Source of the DNA: OLB16 sp964481775
Lineage (GTDB): Bacteria; Hinthialibacterota; Hinthialibacteria; OLB16
Length of the DNA stretch: 64,000 nucleotides
Direction of reading: 5' to 3'
Assembly (NCBI GenBank): GCA_964481775.1
Contig: CAYZUX010000006.1
Coordinates: 11,063-75,062 of the forward strand
The translations under genes and the position numbers were made by a program. Numbering within the stretch: position 1 is the first letter of the stretch; every line of letters starts with the position of its first letter. The notes under the pieces are model-generated. The model made no database searches and was not told the DNA's origin. It was given only the letters and a program-made list of their open reading frames with translations. Of the stretch, positions 15,759 through 25,356 are shown one piece after another.

Positions 15759-16871
15759 TTAGGGTTTAAAAATGAGCACATTGAACTTCTGGCCATGGCA
15801 GAACCATTCGCTGCAAGCAATTGTCCACTTGCTGGTATTATTGTCGTAGAAGATCCGGTCGATGACTGGACGGCCTGAACCTGCGCGGTCATTCAGCGTT
15901 ACGAACAAAATGGCCGATGGATTGCCATTGGTCATGGGATGATCGATTCTTGTCTCGAAACAGTAACAGCCAGATAAATCACAGAAACGGCTATTGGCGG
16001 CATTAGCGACATGAATAAATGCAGGGGTTGCCGTATTGGCTCCGGCCCCGGGAACACGAATGGCCCCTGAGCTGATCTCAAGCGCTGTTCCACTGCTACC
16101 ACCTCCTACTGCGCGGATCGCTGGTGTCTGCCCCGTTGAACGGACATCCAGTTTGCCTGTGGGAGCTTGGGTTCCAATGCCAAGATATCCCGATGTGGCG
16201 AGAGTCATCTGGGGGAGTGAATCCTTGGTGAAGAAATGCAGTGGGTGGTCTGACCGGGTACCCAGCCAACCACCACTGGAGTTCACGAAAGATCCCACCT
16301 CGCGGAACCCATCCGTATGGACCCAGCCATAGCCGGCATAGCCTGTATTGATGGTCAATGGAAAGGCTGGCACTGTCGCATTGCTGCCAATCCCCACATA
16401 TCCGTAGTCAGCAATAGTCAGATCGTAGTTGGCGGCGCTACCAGTGGATCCCGGCTCACTGTTGGTGTGGAAAAAATACAGGCCGCCAGCGGATTGCCCG
16501 ATCCCAAAGGATTTTCCTCCTCCATTTTTATTCCATCCGATCGCGGCGGCATTCCCCAATTCCAAGGAGCCTGTCCAACTATTGGATGTCCACAATGGTC
16601 CTCCTGAAACCCCTAACTGATGCATTGGCGCATTCGTACCGATACCGACCTTTCCTCCATTATAGAAGACCACAGTTCCATTGTTCTGCCAAAGTTGAGG
16701 AGTGGCCTGGCCCTTCCAGTGCAGGGATAAGTCCATGATCTCCAAGGGACCGATGATTCCATCACCATCCACATCCACCGGAGCTGCTTGAGCCAAGTTT
16801 GGTAATGCTTCCGGAATTATGAAAACAAGGACTGCCAGGAGCAGGAAATAATACGCCAACAGGCTGCGCAC
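15759..16871 (-). CDS. Secreted fibre-like protein with a dockerin-like segment and a DUF7452-like C terminus
   Basis: A 370-residue exported protein. Signal peptide: YYFLLLAVLVFIIPEALP and Ala-rich cleavage region. Next comes a Ca-binding-like VDVDGDGIIGPLEIMDLSLH segment resembling half a dockerin or EF-hand repeat. The middle has three copies of a tail-fibre-like motif (GKVGIGTNAPMHQLGV, YVGIGSNATVPAFPLTI, YLGIGTQAPTGKLDVRS), the VGIGT-P-x-LxV pattern of trimeric fibres. The C terminus (FIHVANAANSR, IDHPMTNGNPSAILFVTLND, ending FNVLIFKP) resembles the DUF7452 type of domain found in secreted proteins of environmental bacteria. Function unknown; probably surface-exposed. It stands alone. 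Confidence 0.6.
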   Translation of the reverse strand: MRSLLAYYFLLLAVLVFIIPEALPNLAQAAPVDVDGDGIIGPLEIMDLSLHWKGQATPQLWQNNGTVVFYNGGKVGIGTNAPMHQLGVSGGPLWTSNSWTGSLELGNAAAIGWNKNGGGKSFGIGQSAGGLYFFHTNSEPGSTGSAANYDLTIADYGYVGIGSNATVPAFPLTINTGYAGYGWVHTDGFREVGSFVNSSGGWLGTRSDHPLHFFTKDSLPQMTLATSGYLGIGTQAPTGKLDVRSTGQTPAIRAVGGGSSGTALEISSGAIRVPGAGANTATPAFIHVANAANSRFCDLSGCYCFETRIDHPMTNGNPSAILFVTLNDRAGSGRPVIDRIFYDNNTSKWTIACSEWFCHGQKFNVLIFKP

Positions 16872-17066
16872 GGTGGCCCTCCCTTTACTGTCTATTCAGG
16901 AATAGAAGTGGATGCTGGCGGTTAGCAAAGGTGTAGGGCTACCGCAATCACTTCGTTTAACTTTAACAGAGAATTTGTGATATGCGGAAAAAAAGTGGAA
17001 CGATGCAAGCGAATCAGGCAATCAGGATATGTGGTGCATAATTATTAAAAAACCAATATAATAAAA

Positions 17067-17099
17067 GCAACGCCCCAGATCCAAGACCCGGAGCGTTGC
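17067..17099 (-). terminator. Rho-independent terminator of the pectate-lyase-fold gene
   Basis: GCAACGC (17067-17073) pairs with GCGTTGC (17093-17099). Read on the minus strand, the stem is followed by TTTTATTATATTGG. It lies just after the stop codon of the gene ending at 17128. Confidence 0.6.
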
Positions 17100-17127
17100 C
17101 TGAGACCCTGAGTGAAGCGGGTTTACT

Positions 17128-18882
17128 TCATTTTTCTCTGTTTACATGGAAGACCTTCTCACCGGCTCCTTTGGCACGGACATGGATTTCGTACACCTGG
17201 ATTCCCAGCGTACGGTTATCCTGGCTGCCCTGCTGAATTTGTGCGGGGATCCATCCCTTGCACTGGAGGGTGAGGGTCGCTCGGTCGCCATCCATGGGTG
17301 GAACCGGAACAGTTATCGTGACATCAGAGGCTCCTCCGGTGGGAAGGGGAGCGAGACGCTCATTCCCAAGGTATACCCCACTCGTAGAATCCACCGCGGC
17401 CAAAGGAATATCAGCCCGGAGGGTGACCTCGTATTCGGTCTTGGGAAGGATCGGCAGAATCATGTCAGAGGCTGCACTCGACCAACGCCATGTCGGAGTA
17501 TCCTTGTCTTTCTTGCCGGGTGGCTCTGGGCCAAACCAGCGCATCAGAAAACGTCCATCATGAGGACGTCCCAACTGGATCTTGTAGTTTCCCAGCATTT
17601 CCTCAGTCCACTCCAGCGGATCCTCCTCATTCCCGATTGCCTGTGTCCGTTTCCCCGCATGGTTTTCCACACGGAAGCCCGACTCTGCCTGGTTGGCCAT
17701 GAGAATCGCGGAACGGACCTTTTCACCCACCTTCACATGCAGGTCGCCGGAACCGAAAGTGCTGGCCTGAACAATGATCTTGCCCTCATCCACCTGGATG
17801 CAGGGCGAGCCGATCTTGCCGATGTCCCAGTGGACAAAGTTGCAGGCATCCGCAGTCACCTGTGCACGTGGGCTGCGGTCCCAGATGCAACGGTCGATCG
17901 GACCCCAGAAGGAACAGTTCACCATGCTGACCTTGCCACCGGAGGACTCCGCGACCTCAACTGTCACGGAATCCTGGTTCGCCCACATCCCGACAAACTC
18001 ACCATTGGTGATGAGCAATCCCGGGTCCTGGCACTGTTCCACCAGCACCGCCCTTGTGCAGCAATCCGCGCCGATGCCGACAAAGCTCCCGTTGCAGCTG
18101 CCAGCCTTGGTTTCGCTGAACTTGTAGCCCACGCCATACCCGAAGCAGAAGGTATGAGTCACATAGTTCCAGTCGGTGCGTGCGAACTCATAGGCTACGC
18201 CATTCCTGTTGATCCACTTGCAGTAGGGATCATTCGGATCATAACTGACACCGAAGGGCCAGATGTGGCAGTTTTCCACCTTGCCGATGTCATAGCACTG
18301 ATCCACATAGAAAGCGCGCCAGCTGGGATAACCAAACATATTGCGCACGAGATACCGTGGTGCACGGACAAAGCGCGCGCCCTCATAGGGATTGACCAGG
18401 CAACAGTCAATCACACCCGTGTCCTCGACATCCTCGGCCAGCACACAGGGAGGGTAGGGAACCGGGGGCACATCGCTCTGCTTCCATTCGGGGTAAGTGA
18501 TGATGACCCCTTGCAGCACCGCCATATGTCCCGCCAGACGGATGAAGGGGTCTCCTTCCTGAGAACCACGTCTCGCATAAGCCAACAAAACCGTTCCAAT
18601 CATGTCGGGAGCAGGATCAAAACGATTGGTCGGTGGCATACTGAACACACCCTTGAGGGTGACCGCTGCCGGGATCTTGAGGTTTCCCTTGATAGCATAT
18701 TTTCCAGCGGGGACCAGGACAGTTCCACCTCCGGCTTTACCGGCTTCATCCAGGGCGGCCTGGAAAACCGCTGTGTTGTCGGTGGACCCATCAGGTTTGG
18801 CCCCCATGTCCATCACATTCCAGTTCGTGGCTTGCGAAGCGGTGATCACTTGGGTAAGAAGGAAAAGAAGAGGGATACGCAT
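17128..18882 (-). CDS. Secreted right-handed beta-helix protein (pectate lyase 3-like)
   Basis: A 584-residue exported protein. The signal peptide is IPLLFLLTQVITASQA. It is followed by WNVMDMGAKPDGSTDNTAVF and AGGGTVLVPAGKYAIKGNL, the typical N terminus of the pectate_lyase_3 / glycosyl hydrolase 28-like beta-helix family. Repeated short strands continue to about residue 430; the remainder (about 440-584) is a beta-rich C-terminal region (YEVTLRADIPL, VTITVPVPPMDGDRATLTLQ) probably for binding. A polysaccharide lyase, hydrolase or epimerase role is likely, but no catalytic residues could be fixed. The start follows AGGAGA seven bases upstream. A terminator lies at 17067-17099. Confidence 0.7.
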   Translation of the reverse strand: MRIPLLFLLTQVITASQATNWNVMDMGAKPDGSTDNTAVFQAALDEAGKAGGGTVLVPAGKYAIKGNLKIPAAVTLKGVFSMPPTNRFDPAPDMIGTVLLAYARRGSQEGDPFIRLAGHMAVLQGVIITYPEWKQSDVPPVPYPPCVLAEDVEDTGVIDCCLVNPYEGARFVRAPRYLVRNMFGYPSWRAFYVDQCYDIGKVENCHIWPFGVSYDPNDPYCKWINRNGVAYEFARTDWNYVTHTFCFGYGVGYKFSETKAGSCNGSFVGIGADCCTRAVLVEQCQDPGLLITNGEFVGMWANQDSVTVEVAESSGGKVSMVNCSFWGPIDRCIWDRSPRAQVTADACNFVHWDIGKIGSPCIQVDEGKIIVQASTFGSGDLHVKVGEKVRSAILMANQAESGFRVENHAGKRTQAIGNEEDPLEWTEEMLGNYKIQLGRPHDGRFLMRWFGPEPPGKKDKDTPTWRWSSAASDMILPILPKTEYEVTLRADIPLAAVDSTSGVYLGNERLAPLPTGGASDVTITVPVPPMDGDRATLTLQCKGWIPAQIQQGSQDNRTLGIQVYEIHVRAKGAGEKVFHVNREK

Positions 18883-19081
18883 GAGGTTGTCTCCTGAACA
18901 AGTTGCTTTTGATTAAAGTCAGTTCCACCCCTTACTCTGGGAAAAAGCCCAGGCAGAAGCGGGGATGGCAACGAAACCTTTCCACCTTGATCCATACCTC
19001 AGTGGTTGATTGGGTTGCTTTGAGAGAGTATGTCACCCCGAACGATTCCATTCGAGACCTGATTGGAAGAGACCCAGCGGA

Positions 19082-19455
19082 ATGAATGAACCAGATTCCA
19101 GCACCGTAACCAGAGTCCTCTATCTCAAACTCTGTCCAGCCATCTCGGAGTGGCGGATCGGTCTCGGGCAGGCTTTCCTGCTCATGCTGCTGCCAATGTG
19201 TTCAGCAGCTTTATTGCGATTCTCGTAGTGGGTTTGCTGTTGACCACCCTGCTGGAGGAGTGGTTCATCGGGAAACGTGTGAAGAGGATCACGGAGGGAT
19301 TCCTCATGCTGGTCCTCAAAGCCAACCTGGTGGCATTTCTCATTGGGGCCGGTATCGGAGCAGCCATCATGCTGCCCAAACGACTGCACTCTCCAGGTTT
19401 TCTCGCGGTGGTGGTGGATTTTCTTTCAGGGATCAGTTTGCAAGCGTTAGGTTGA
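19082..19455 (+). pseudogene. Small membrane protein, possibly split by a frameshift
   Basis: One frame opens at ATG 19082 (MNEPDSSTVTRVLYLKLCP...) and stops at 19228. A second frame, open to 19455, continues with NVFSSFIAILVVGLLLTTLL and two more hydrophobic stretches (MLVLKANLVAFLIGAGIGA; FLAVVVDFLSG). Joining the frames near 19197 by one base would give a 124-residue protein with about three membrane segments. Alternatively the second frame alone, from ATG 19150, is the gene. No family recognised. The opposite strand also has an open frame here, but of non-protein-like composition. Confidence 0.35.
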
Positions 19456-19457
19456 AT

Positions 19458-19497
19458 TAAAAAAATCCCCCCCAACCAATTGAAGGTTGAGGGGGAT
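19458..19497 (-). terminator. Rho-independent terminator of trpB
   Basis: ATCCCCCCCAACC (19465-19477) pairs with GGTTGAGGGGGAT (19485-19497), with a seven-base loop. On the minus strand the stem is followed by seven T residues (the A run at 19458-19464). It lies 28 bases beyond the trpB stop codon. Confidence 0.8.
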
Positions 19498-19525
19498 CGA
19501 AGTGCCGAGTGGACCTCAACTCAGT

Positions 19526-20881
19526 TTATGGTTTCGGGAAACCCGCCATGCATTGAACGCCTTTATTGAGGTCTTCATCGGAGAGCTCGATGTCGCTGAG
19601 CTTCCCGCGCATGTAGTTGTCATATCCCGTCAAATCCATCAGGCCATGTCCGGACCAGTTGAAGAGGATGGTCTTCTCAACACCTTCTTCCTTGGCTTTC
19701 CGGGCTTCAGCGACCACCGCCGCGATGGCATGGGAGGTCTCCGGAGCGGGGATAAAGCCCTCGGTCCTGGCCCACAACATGGCCGCCTTGTAGCAATCGG
19801 TCTGGTAATAAGACTGGGGAGTAATGAGACCATCCAATATCAGACGGCTGACCATGGGGGCCACGCCATGATAACGCAATCCCCCGGCATGGATCGGTAA
19901 GGGAATGAACTGATGGCCGAGTGAATGCATCGGGAGCAAGGGGGTCATTCCCGCGGTATCGCCATGGTCGTATGCGTATGGCGCACGGGTCATGGTCGGG
20001 CAGGCTTTCGGTTCGACCGGGATGATGTCAATCTTCTTCCCATTGATCTTGTCGAGAACATAGGGGAAGGAGATACCCGCGAAGTTCGATCCCCCACCCA
20101 CACAGCCGATGACCACATCGGGATAATCGCCCGTGGTTTCCATCTGCTTTTGGGCTTCCAGCCCGATGATGGTCTGATGCAGCATCACATGGTTGAGTAC
20201 GCTCCCCAGGGAATAACGGGTATCGTCGCGTTGAACCGCCATCTCGATCGCCTCGCTGATGGCGATTCCCAGTGAGCCGGGGCAGTCCGGATCCTGGGCG
20301 AGAATGGCTCTTCCGGCCTGGGTGGTATCGCTGGGACTGGCGATGCATTCTGCTCCCCACACCGCCATCATCAGCTTGCGGAACGGTTTCTGATCGAAAC
20401 TGATCCGGACCATAAAGACCTTGCACTCCAGACCGAACATCGCGCAAGCCATGGCCAGCGCGGAGCCCCACTGACCCGCTCCTGTCTCCGTAGTCAAACG
20501 CTTGATCCCAAACACCTTGTTGTAATAAGCCTGGGGCACAGCAGTATTGGGTTTGTGGCTTCCCGCAGGGGAAACACCCTCATTCTTGAAATAGATCTTC
20601 ACCGGGCAGTCAAGCGCCTTTTCAAAGGCAAAGGCCCGCATGAGTGGGCTGGGACGCCACTTGGCGTAGGTGTCGAGAACCGGTTCAGGGATGTCGATCC
20701 ACCGCTGGGTGCTCATCTCCTGCTCGATCAGGTTCTTGGGGAAAACCGGTTCGAGCATCTCGGGCTTGATCGGATTCCCATCGGGACCGAGTGGAGGCGC
20801 CATGGGTGTGGGCAGATCCGCCAGAAGGTTGTACCACTGACGCGGGATCTGGTCGGCTGTAAGGCAGATTCCTTTCGACAT
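19526..20881 (-). CDS. trpB: Tryptophan synthase beta chain, TrpB2 type
   Basis: PLP enzyme joining indole (or an indole-like substrate) with serine. The 451 residues match the long TrpB2 form: N-terminal extension with WYNLLADLP, IPEPVLDTYAKWRPSPLMRA, the PLP lysine in GVSPAGSHKPNTA, TETGAGQWGSALA, the phosphate loop CVGGGSNFAG, and EGFIPAPETSHAIAA. The start ATG 20881 is chosen because AGGAG lies about ten bases upstream; the frame begins 13 codons earlier. No trpA or other trp gene is nearby, as is common for TrpB2. It is 111 bases downstream of rplI on the same strand and has a strong terminator. Confidence 0.93.
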   Translation of the reverse strand: MSKGICLTADQIPRQWYNLLADLPTPMAPPLGPDGNPIKPEMLEPVFPKNLIEQEMSTQRWIDIPEPVLDTYAKWRPSPLMRAFAFEKALDCPVKIYFKNEGVSPAGSHKPNTAVPQAYYNKVFGIKRLTTETGAGQWGSALAMACAMFGLECKVFMVRISFDQKPFRKLMMAVWGAECIASPSDTTQAGRAILAQDPDCPGSLGIAISEAIEMAVQRDDTRYSLGSVLNHVMLHQTIIGLEAQKQMETTGDYPDVVIGCVGGGSNFAGISFPYVLDKINGKKIDIIPVEPKACPTMTRAPYAYDHGDTAGMTPLLPMHSLGHQFIPLPIHAGGLRYHGVAPMVSRLILDGLITPQSYYQTDCYKAAMLWARTEGFIPAPETSHAIAAVVAEARKAKEEGVEKTILFNWSGHGLMDLTGYDNYMRGKLSDIELSDEDLNKGVQCMAGFPKP

Positions 20882-20992
20882 GGGAGCTAAATCTCCTGCG
20901 CTACAGATTTCCTTCCGCAATCAATGACCTGATTGCGGTTTTACAGTCATAAGCAATGCCCGTTATGGGAGTTGAGAATGCGCACGGTATCT

Positions 20993-21520
20993 CTACTCCG
21001 AAGAGTTTTCTGTTTCGGGAGCCGGTGAAGGTGCTGCGGCACGTTCCGCGGCGAAGAGCGGTTCTGTTCCCGGTTCCGCTGAGCCCATGACACTCACCTT
21101 CAGGTTCGCTGTCACCTTGGGATCCACCTTGATGCGGACAGTGTGATCTCCGAGCTCTCGGATCGGATGCTCGAGGACAATCTTACGTCGATCGATGGTG
21201 ATTCCCTGGGCTGCGAGAGCATCGGCGATCTGGTGGGTGGTGACGCTGCCGTAGAGTTTATCCTTCTCACCCACACGAGCCTGGATCTCCACCTGGGTGA
21301 TCTCGAGGCGGTCACGAAGGTCCTCGGCTGTGCGCAGCTCCTTCAGACGGCGCTTTTCAGCAAGCCGTTTGAGGTGCTCAAGTTGCCGCTTCATGCCCGA
21401 TGTGGCGGGCGCGGCCAATTCACGCGGGAACAAATAATTCCTCGCGTATCCATCCTTTACATTGACAACGGTTCCGGCCTCGCCGAGATTGTCCATTGTC
21501 TGCCTGAGAATGACCTGCAT
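20993..21520 (-). CDS. rplI: 50S ribosomal protein L9
   Basis: Ribosomal protein binding 23S rRNA. It has the full L9 architecture: an N-terminal RNA-binding domain (MQVILRQTMDNLGEAGTVV, VKDGYARNYLFPRELA), a long connecting helix, and a C-terminal domain (LYGSVTTHQIADAL, IRELGDHTVRIKVDPKV). At 175 residues it is slightly longer than the usual 150, with a Glu/Ala/Pro-rich tail. The ribosome site GGAGGACAGCC precedes the start. The gene follows nadB by 18 bases; it is not next to rpsF, ssb or rpsR as it is in most bacteria. Confidence 0.97.
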   Translation of the reverse strand: MQVILRQTMDNLGEAGTVVNVKDGYARNYLFPRELAAPATSGMKRQLEHLKRLAEKRRLKELRTAEDLRDRLEITQVEIQARVGEKDKLYGSVTTHQIADALAAQGITIDRRKIVLEHPIRELGDHTVRIKVDPKVTANLKVSVMGSAEPGTEPLFAAERAAAPSPAPETENSSE

Positions 21521-21538
21521 GGCTGTCCTCCAATAAAA

Positions 21539-23173
21539 CTACCGCACCTCTGCCTCTGGAGATGGCCAGAGCACGGTGTCGTGGGCTTCTTCCGTCTGCT
21601 GTGCGGGATAATCCAGATTACAGTGGAGACCCCTGCTTTCGCGTCGGCAAAGAGCGCACATTACCACAAGAAGCCCTGTTTGTACAATATTCCGGAGTTC
21701 GATCACATCAACCGTGGCAAACCCCTCCTCGAAATACCCATCCACTTCACGTTTGAGCAGATTCAGACGTTCCTTGGCCCATTCCAGCCGGTCGGTCTTT
21801 CGGACAATGCCGACATAGTCCCACATCAGGCTGCGGGCCTCATTTTTGCAATGTTCGATGCGGACACCTTCGACATCTCCATGGGGATTGAACCGTGTAA
21901 CCCAGCCTGGGTACTTCTGGATAGGTGAGGGCGTCTGGACTTTTGTAACCATCGCCGATAAGGCTGCACGGTGCCCAAAAACGAGGGCTTCCAACAGGGA
22001 ATTGCTGGCTAGCCGGTTGGCCCCATGAACACCTGTACAAGCCACTTCTCCCACCGCATAAAGACCTCGAAGGGAGGTTTTTCCCTCACGATCAGTGGTC
22101 ACTCCTCCACAGGAGTAATGTGCCGCGGGCACCACCGGGATAGGTTGCATGGGGGGATAAACCCCATGTTCCCGGCAGTGCTGGTTGATGGCTGGAAAAC
22201 GGTTGATGAAAAACTCCTCGGTCATATGCGAGCAATCGAGCAGAACATGACTCTCCCCATGTTTCTTCATCTCGGAGTCAATCGCCAGGGCCACGATGTC
22301 TCGTGGAGCCAGGCATCCCCGGGGGTCATGGTGCTCCATGAAACTCTCGCCATTGATCCTGCGAAGAATCGCTCCCTCCCCACGGACTGCTTCGGAGACC
22401 AGGAAGGTTTCTCCGCCGGGGTTGTAAAAGGAGGTGGGATGAAACTGGACAAACTCGAGATTGGAGACTGGCAGCCCTGCGCGCCAACTCATTGCCACTC
22501 CATCACCGGTGGCGATCTGTGGATTGGTCGTGTGTTGATAGACCCGTCCCAGACCACCCGTAGCCAGCACCACGATAGGGGCACGGAAAACCTTGAGTCG
22601 TTCCTGATTGGCATCGAGGGCATAGACACCGGTACACCGGCGCTCATCTCCAGCGGACTCGACAATCAGGTCCACCGCGACATGGTGTTCGAGGAAGGTG
22701 ACATTGGGATGCTCGCGCAGGCACTTGAGCAGCGCACGTTCCACTTCGCGTCCGGTCAGATCCTTGGAGTGCAGAATGCGCCTATGGGAATGTCCTCCCT
22801 CGCGTCCGAGGTCATAAAGTGTCAGATCATTGGAGACCGCTTCACCGCTTTCCACCGTGGCCCGCATGGTGAAACGAACTCCCCAGTCGATCAGTTGACG
22901 GACCAGCGGGGGGCCATCTCGCACCAGGTCACGGACCACCTCCTCTTTGCAGAGACCGGCACCAGCAATCAGCGTGTCACGTACATGTTCCTCGAAGGAG
23001 TCCTCCGCGGCAGCCACGCAGGCGATACCGCCTTGTGCATAATTGGTGTTCGATTCGAAGTCTTCCTTCTTGGTGAGAATCGTGACTTGTCCATGGGAGG
23101 CGAGTTCAAGGGCGCAACACAGTCCAGCAATCCCGCTTCCGGTTACCAGGTAATCCGAATGAGATTCTTGCAT
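21539..23173 (-). CDS. nadB: L-aspartate oxidase
   Basis: FAD enzyme oxidising L-aspartate to iminoaspartate, the first step of de novo NAD synthesis. The 544-residue protein opens with the FAD fold DYLVTGSGIAGLCCALELA and has NYAQGGIACV, HSHRRILHSKDLTGREVE, the active-site region QFHPTSFYNP and RRINGESFMEHHDPRG, HYSCGGVTTDREGKTSLRGLYAVGE and GVHGANRLASNSLLEALVFG. The start is supported by GGGGGA just upstream. NadA and NadC are not in the window. Probably co-transcribed with rplI. Confidence 0.96.
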   Translation of the reverse strand: MQESHSDYLVTGSGIAGLCCALELASHGQVTILTKKEDFESNTNYAQGGIACVAAAEDSFEEHVRDTLIAGAGLCKEEVVRDLVRDGPPLVRQLIDWGVRFTMRATVESGEAVSNDLTLYDLGREGGHSHRRILHSKDLTGREVERALLKCLREHPNVTFLEHHVAVDLIVESAGDERRCTGVYALDANQERLKVFRAPIVVLATGGLGRVYQHTTNPQIATGDGVAMSWRAGLPVSNLEFVQFHPTSFYNPGGETFLVSEAVRGEGAILRRINGESFMEHHDPRGCLAPRDIVALAIDSEMKKHGESHVLLDCSHMTEEFFINRFPAINQHCREHGVYPPMQPIPVVPAAHYSCGGVTTDREGKTSLRGLYAVGEVACTGVHGANRLASNSLLEALVFGHRAALSAMVTKVQTPSPIQKYPGWVTRFNPHGDVEGVRIEHCKNEARSLMWDYVGIVRKTDRLEWAKERLNLLKREVDGYFEEGFATVDVIELRNIVQTGLLVVMCALCRRESRGLHCNLDYPAQQTEEAHDTVLWPSPEAEVR

Positions 23174-23236
23174 GATCCCCCATTGTATACAGAACGGCCG
23201 GGCAGGGGAGAGGACCCTCTTTGGAGTGACGAGATG

Positions 23237-24568
23237 CTATGAATAGCGGGTGTTGGCCTGCCTGATCCTGACAATTAACACAATCATGAGCAGAGCGAAT
23301 ACCACACTCATCCCGAGTGCCAGGAGGTTCGTATTGTAGATCCCCGCCTGGGTATCAACGACTCCGGTGACAGGATCCTTCCTGAAAAGGAAGCCGATGA
23401 TTTCCTCTTGAAATACCGGCCCAATGCTTCCAAATCCATTTACGATACCGGCGACAGCGGTGCCATTACGCACCCCCGCGACTTGGACAGCAGCTGCACC
23501 ACACAACAGGGTATCTGGCCCATAGATCATGAATCCCACCAGACCAAAACAGATCGCGGTCGCGACAGGAGTGGTTCCAAACAGGATCACCGAATAGTAA
23601 CCAGCCACCATACCAATTCCCATCAGGAAACAGACCAAGGCCCAGTTCCCCCTGAAAAAACGATCCAGAACCCAGCCTGCCACCACCGCTCCCCCCAAAC
23701 CCGCAAAGTCGAAAATCTGTGAGTAATAGGCCGCTTGAGCCGCCCCCATCCCTTGAATGTCCAGAAAAGCCGGCAGCCAGGAATCAAGCGCATAACGCAG
23801 GAACTTGATGCAGAAGTAGGCCATCCCCATTGCCAGAATGACCGGATTAAAGGCTATCTGACAATACTCCGCAAATGATACTTTCTCTTCCTGAGTCGCC
23901 TTGATTGTCTGTTCGCCTGCAGACGAGTCCGTTACAATCGGCTTTAAGCCTACATCTTGCGGACGGTTCCTTTGCCAGGCATAAATCAAAATCCAAACAA
24001 GGATTGTGGCAAGGGTTAATCCCCAGAAAGACCAGCGCCACCCATAGTTTTCAAGTAACAATCCCCCCAGTGACTTCACCACAATGTTTCCCACCATGTA
24101 GGAGGTGGACCAGATGCCCATGATGGTTCCACGCTCATAGGGCCTCAACCATTCAGAGACCCCTCCCACGGCTCCTGGCCACCCGCTGGCCTGGACCAGA
24201 CCGTTAAAGAACATGAAAACCATGAAGGTGGCGTAGGAGTTCGCGAAACCAAAGATGGTATTGCATACCATGGAGATTCCGAGTCCGCCCAAAAGAAGGA
24301 AGCGAGCTCCCTTCTCACGTCCGATATAGCTGTTGATGAATTGGCCGATGAGATACGCTACCAGGTAGGCCGTCCAGATGTGTGCGACTGATCCCAGATC
24401 CCATCCAAAGTCATCCGCGATGGTTTTCTTGCAGATCGTGAATGCCTTGCGTGTCAGGTAATACCCCGCATAGGCGCAATAGGTGGCGATGAGAATCTTC
24501 CAGCGCCAGGCGATTTGCTCACGGGTCAATGCGCCGCCGGTGGGGGGCAGAGTGGTGGAACTCGTCAC
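23237..24568 (-). CDS. Organophosphate:phosphate antiporter family (OPA/GlpT-UhpT-like) transporter
   Basis: Major facilitator superfamily protein of 443 residues with about 12 membrane segments. The N-terminal YCAYAGYYLTRKAFTICKK and the GLVQASGWPGAVGGVSEWL segment are characteristic of the OPA family, which exchanges glycerol-3-phosphate or hexose phosphates for inorganic phosphate. The Arg in LTRK is a likely phosphate ligand by comparison with GlpT. The substrate cannot be read from the sequence. It lies 109 bases downstream of the LacI-pseudopilin operon on the same strand, which hints at shared sugar-related control. Confidence 0.85.
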   Translation of the reverse strand: MTSSTTLPPTGGALTREQIAWRWKILIATYCAYAGYYLTRKAFTICKKTIADDFGWDLGSVAHIWTAYLVAYLIGQFINSYIGREKGARFLLLGGLGISMVCNTIFGFANSYATFMVFMFFNGLVQASGWPGAVGGVSEWLRPYERGTIMGIWSTSYMVGNIVVKSLGGLLLENYGWRWSFWGLTLATILVWILIYAWQRNRPQDVGLKPIVTDSSAGEQTIKATQEEKVSFAEYCQIAFNPVILAMGMAYFCIKFLRYALDSWLPAFLDIQGMGAAQAAYYSQIFDFAGLGGAVVAGWVLDRFFRGNWALVCFLMGIGMVAGYYSVILFGTTPVATAICFGLVGFMIYGPDTLLCGAAAVQVAGVRNGTAVAGIVNGFGSIGPVFQEEIIGFLFRKDPVTGVVDTQAGIYNTNLLALGMSVVFALLMIVLIVRIRQANTRYS

Positions 24569-24677
24569 GGACAGCCTCCAAGGGTCAGGTGGAACGGAGC
24601 ACTATAACCACCCGCGAGGAGCTGTGCAATGAAAGAATTGTTCCCGTAACTGTTAGAAGTTGGTATGGATGCGGAGA

Positions 24678-25292
24678 TCAAGGCCCCGTGCGATAAATCT
24701 CTCCCTTACTGACTGTGCCATTCGTTGGGCTGTACTCGATCCAATCGAATGCATCGTTCTTCTCTTTATCTGGCCCGAGACTGGAAAGATGCCACAACAC
24801 ACGGGTCTTCCCGGCAAGGCGAGTCATTTTCCCACTGGTAAGGGTGTAGACTTCAGTCATGGCTGGATTCTTGAATTCAGTGGCGATATTCTCTGTGTTT
24901 TCATAGAGGAAAGATCCCTCCCACCAAAAGGTTCCCTGGACAAAAGGTTCCCTTGGCAGCTGCTTGAGATAGGCTGTGGGTGTGGTCAGCTCGGTGTGAT
25001 CATTAAAACGCCAATAGTTGATGATATTAATGTTTGGGGGCTTTTTCTTCATCAAGTCATTTACAAAGGGTTGCAAACCATAATTCCACCGTCCATCAGG
25101 AGGGTAGAACCTTTTGTCGATACGGAACTGTTCAAGCGCGGTAGCGGCTGCATAGAGATCCTGTTGCGCCGCTGCCACCTTACCCCGGATCTGAGCCTCC
25201 AGGAAATTGGGTAAAGCGATCGAGATCAGGATCAGAATAATGGCGATGACAATGAGCAGCTCGATGAGAGTGAATCCACGGGTGTAGAACAT
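24678..25292 (-). CDS. Type II secretion-style pseudopilin (paralogue B)
   Basis: A 204-residue pilin-like protein. The short leader FYTRGF is followed by TLIELLIVIAIILILISIAL and PNFLEAQIRGK. The body shows LEQFRIDKRFYPPDGRW, INYWRFNDHTELTTPTAYL, LPREPFVQGTFWWEGSFLYE and the terminal block YSPTNGTVSKGEIYRTGP. ATG 25292 is chosen because it puts the prepilin motif at the N terminus; the open frame begins 102 codons earlier inside the neighbouring gene. It is a close paralogue of the next gene upstream (25357-25983), so the pair is a recent tandem duplication. No ribosome site is obvious. Confidence 0.85.
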   Translation of the reverse strand: MFYTRGFTLIELLIVIAIILILISIALPNFLEAQIRGKVAAAQQDLYAAATALEQFRIDKRFYPPDGRWNYGLQPFVNDLMKKKPPNINIINYWRFNDHTELTTPTAYLKQLPREPFVQGTFWWEGSFLYENTENIATEFKNPAMTEVYTLTSGKMTRLAGKTRVLWHLSSLGPDKEKNDAFDWIEYSPTNGTVSKGEIYRTGP

Positions 25293-25356
25293 CTTTATTC
25301 TGCCATGCCTTTCGTGATCGGATGGGATATGTAGTCTGTTAACTCTCAATGTTTTC

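Noticed and set aside
17146..18897. Long open frame of 583 residues on the plus strand opposite the beta-helix gene
   Set aside because: It is an antisense mirror of a gene with signal peptide, ribosome site and terminator; its own composition (His- and Arg-rich, no domain) is not protein-like.
22025..23242. Open frame of 405 residues antisense to nadB
   Set aside because: Mirror of a conserved enzyme gene, without motifs of its own.
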